A DNA stretch of 6,183 bases from Coriobacteriales bacterium (GTDB lineage: Bacteria; Actinomycetota; Coriobacteriia; Coriobacteriales; UBA8131). A program made the position numbers and the translations under genes. Positions 5,639 to 6,183 of the stretch are shown here, piece after piece. The notes beneath the pieces were generated by a model. The model had not been told where the DNA came from. It was given only the letters and a program-made list of their open reading frames with translations, and searched no databases. The stretch is taken from positions 1 through 6,183 of the forward strand of contig JAITTM010000207.1 of the NCBI GenBank assembly GCA_031286975.1, in the 5' to 3' direction. Position 1 is the stretch's first letter, and every line of letters starts with the position of its first letter.

Positions 5639-5735
5639 GATTAGCTTGAAAGCGGGTTCTGAGCGTAAGGAGCGTACTAAGGTACGTGACTGAGCTCAGG
5701 TTCCGCTTGAAAGCCAAGATGCCGCTCACAGAAAG
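5623..5735. repeat. 113-bp imperfect palindrome (REP/MITE-like) after atpD
   Basis: The arms pair around a centre near 5679: CTTT (5623-5626) with AAAG (5732-5735), TGTGAG (5627-5632) with CTCACA (5725-5730), GCA with TGC, GCTT-GA-AAGCGG (5644-5655) with CCGCTT-GA-AAGC (5703-5714), CTGAGC (5659-5664) with GCTCAG (5694-5699), and an apical hairpin CGTAC-TAAG-GTACG (5673-5686). Short symmetric mismatches (GA/GA, GTT/GTT) interrupt the stem. It ends two bases from the atpD stop codon. It could be a repetitive extragenic element, a non-autonomous insertion relic, or an mRNA stability or processing structure. No flanking target duplication is evident. Confidence 0.75.
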
Positions 5736-5737
5736 CC

Positions 5738-6183
<446 letters not shown>

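Larger units (their letters stand above)
5514..5737 (-). other. Structured atpD-atpC intergenic region
   Basis: This 224-bp non-coding gap inside the atp operon is unusually long for this gene pair. It contains a 27-bp direct repeat pair, a hairpin GTGAGC-AGCTC-GCTCAC (5592-5608), a 113-bp imperfect palindrome, and the atpC ribosome-binding site. No internal promoter with a good -35/-10 pair was found. It may be an inserted repeat element or an mRNA structure that tunes epsilon relative to beta; both are inference. Confidence 0.7.

Overview
The window looks like chromosomal core sequence from an actinobacterium, most plausibly of the class Coriobacteriia. This rests on the 16S rRNA 5' end (which continues GATGAACGCTGGCGG after the universal GAGTTTGATCCTGGCTCAG), moderately GC-rich coding sequence, frequent GTG starts, a Cys-type MurA, and the order atpD-atpC-murA ... 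16S rRNA on one strand, which resembles the atp-murA-rrn order known from mycobacteria. Genus cannot be fixed by eye. All genes lie on the minus strand except one.

Read in the direction of transcription (right to left): the window opens inside atpD (F1 beta subunit, C-terminal 147 residues). A structured 224-bp spacer follows, holding a ~113-bp imperfect palindrome and a 27-bp repeat pair, and then atpC (F1 epsilon). The spacer after atpC holds a G-run cluster and a strong hairpin that probably ends the atp operon. murA has its own good sigma70-type promoter and is followed by a small stand-alone HPt phosphotransfer protein and a LytR-CpsA-Psr (LCP) cell-wall glycopolymer ligase with a LytR_C tail. 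murA-hpt-lcp is a plausible envelope transcription unit, although gaps of 150 and 79 bp allow extra promoters or processing.

The only plus-strand gene is larE (489-1313), a PP-loop sulfur transferase for the nickel-pincer (NPN) cofactor. It converges on lcp, with no clear terminator between them, and diverges from the rRNA promoter. It has three cysteines (CxxC plus ACLASR) in the arrangement associated with [4Fe-4S]-type LarE rather than the single-Cys sacrificial type.

At the left edge, the first ~41 nt of a 16S rRNA gene lie on the minus strand, preceded by a ~240-nt leader with a boxA-like antitermination site buried in a hairpin and a near-consensus rRNA promoter (TTGACA-17-TATTAT) with an A/T-rich upstream element. 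The genes are ordinary. The unexplained material is intergenic, above all the composite repeat/palindrome inside the atp operon.
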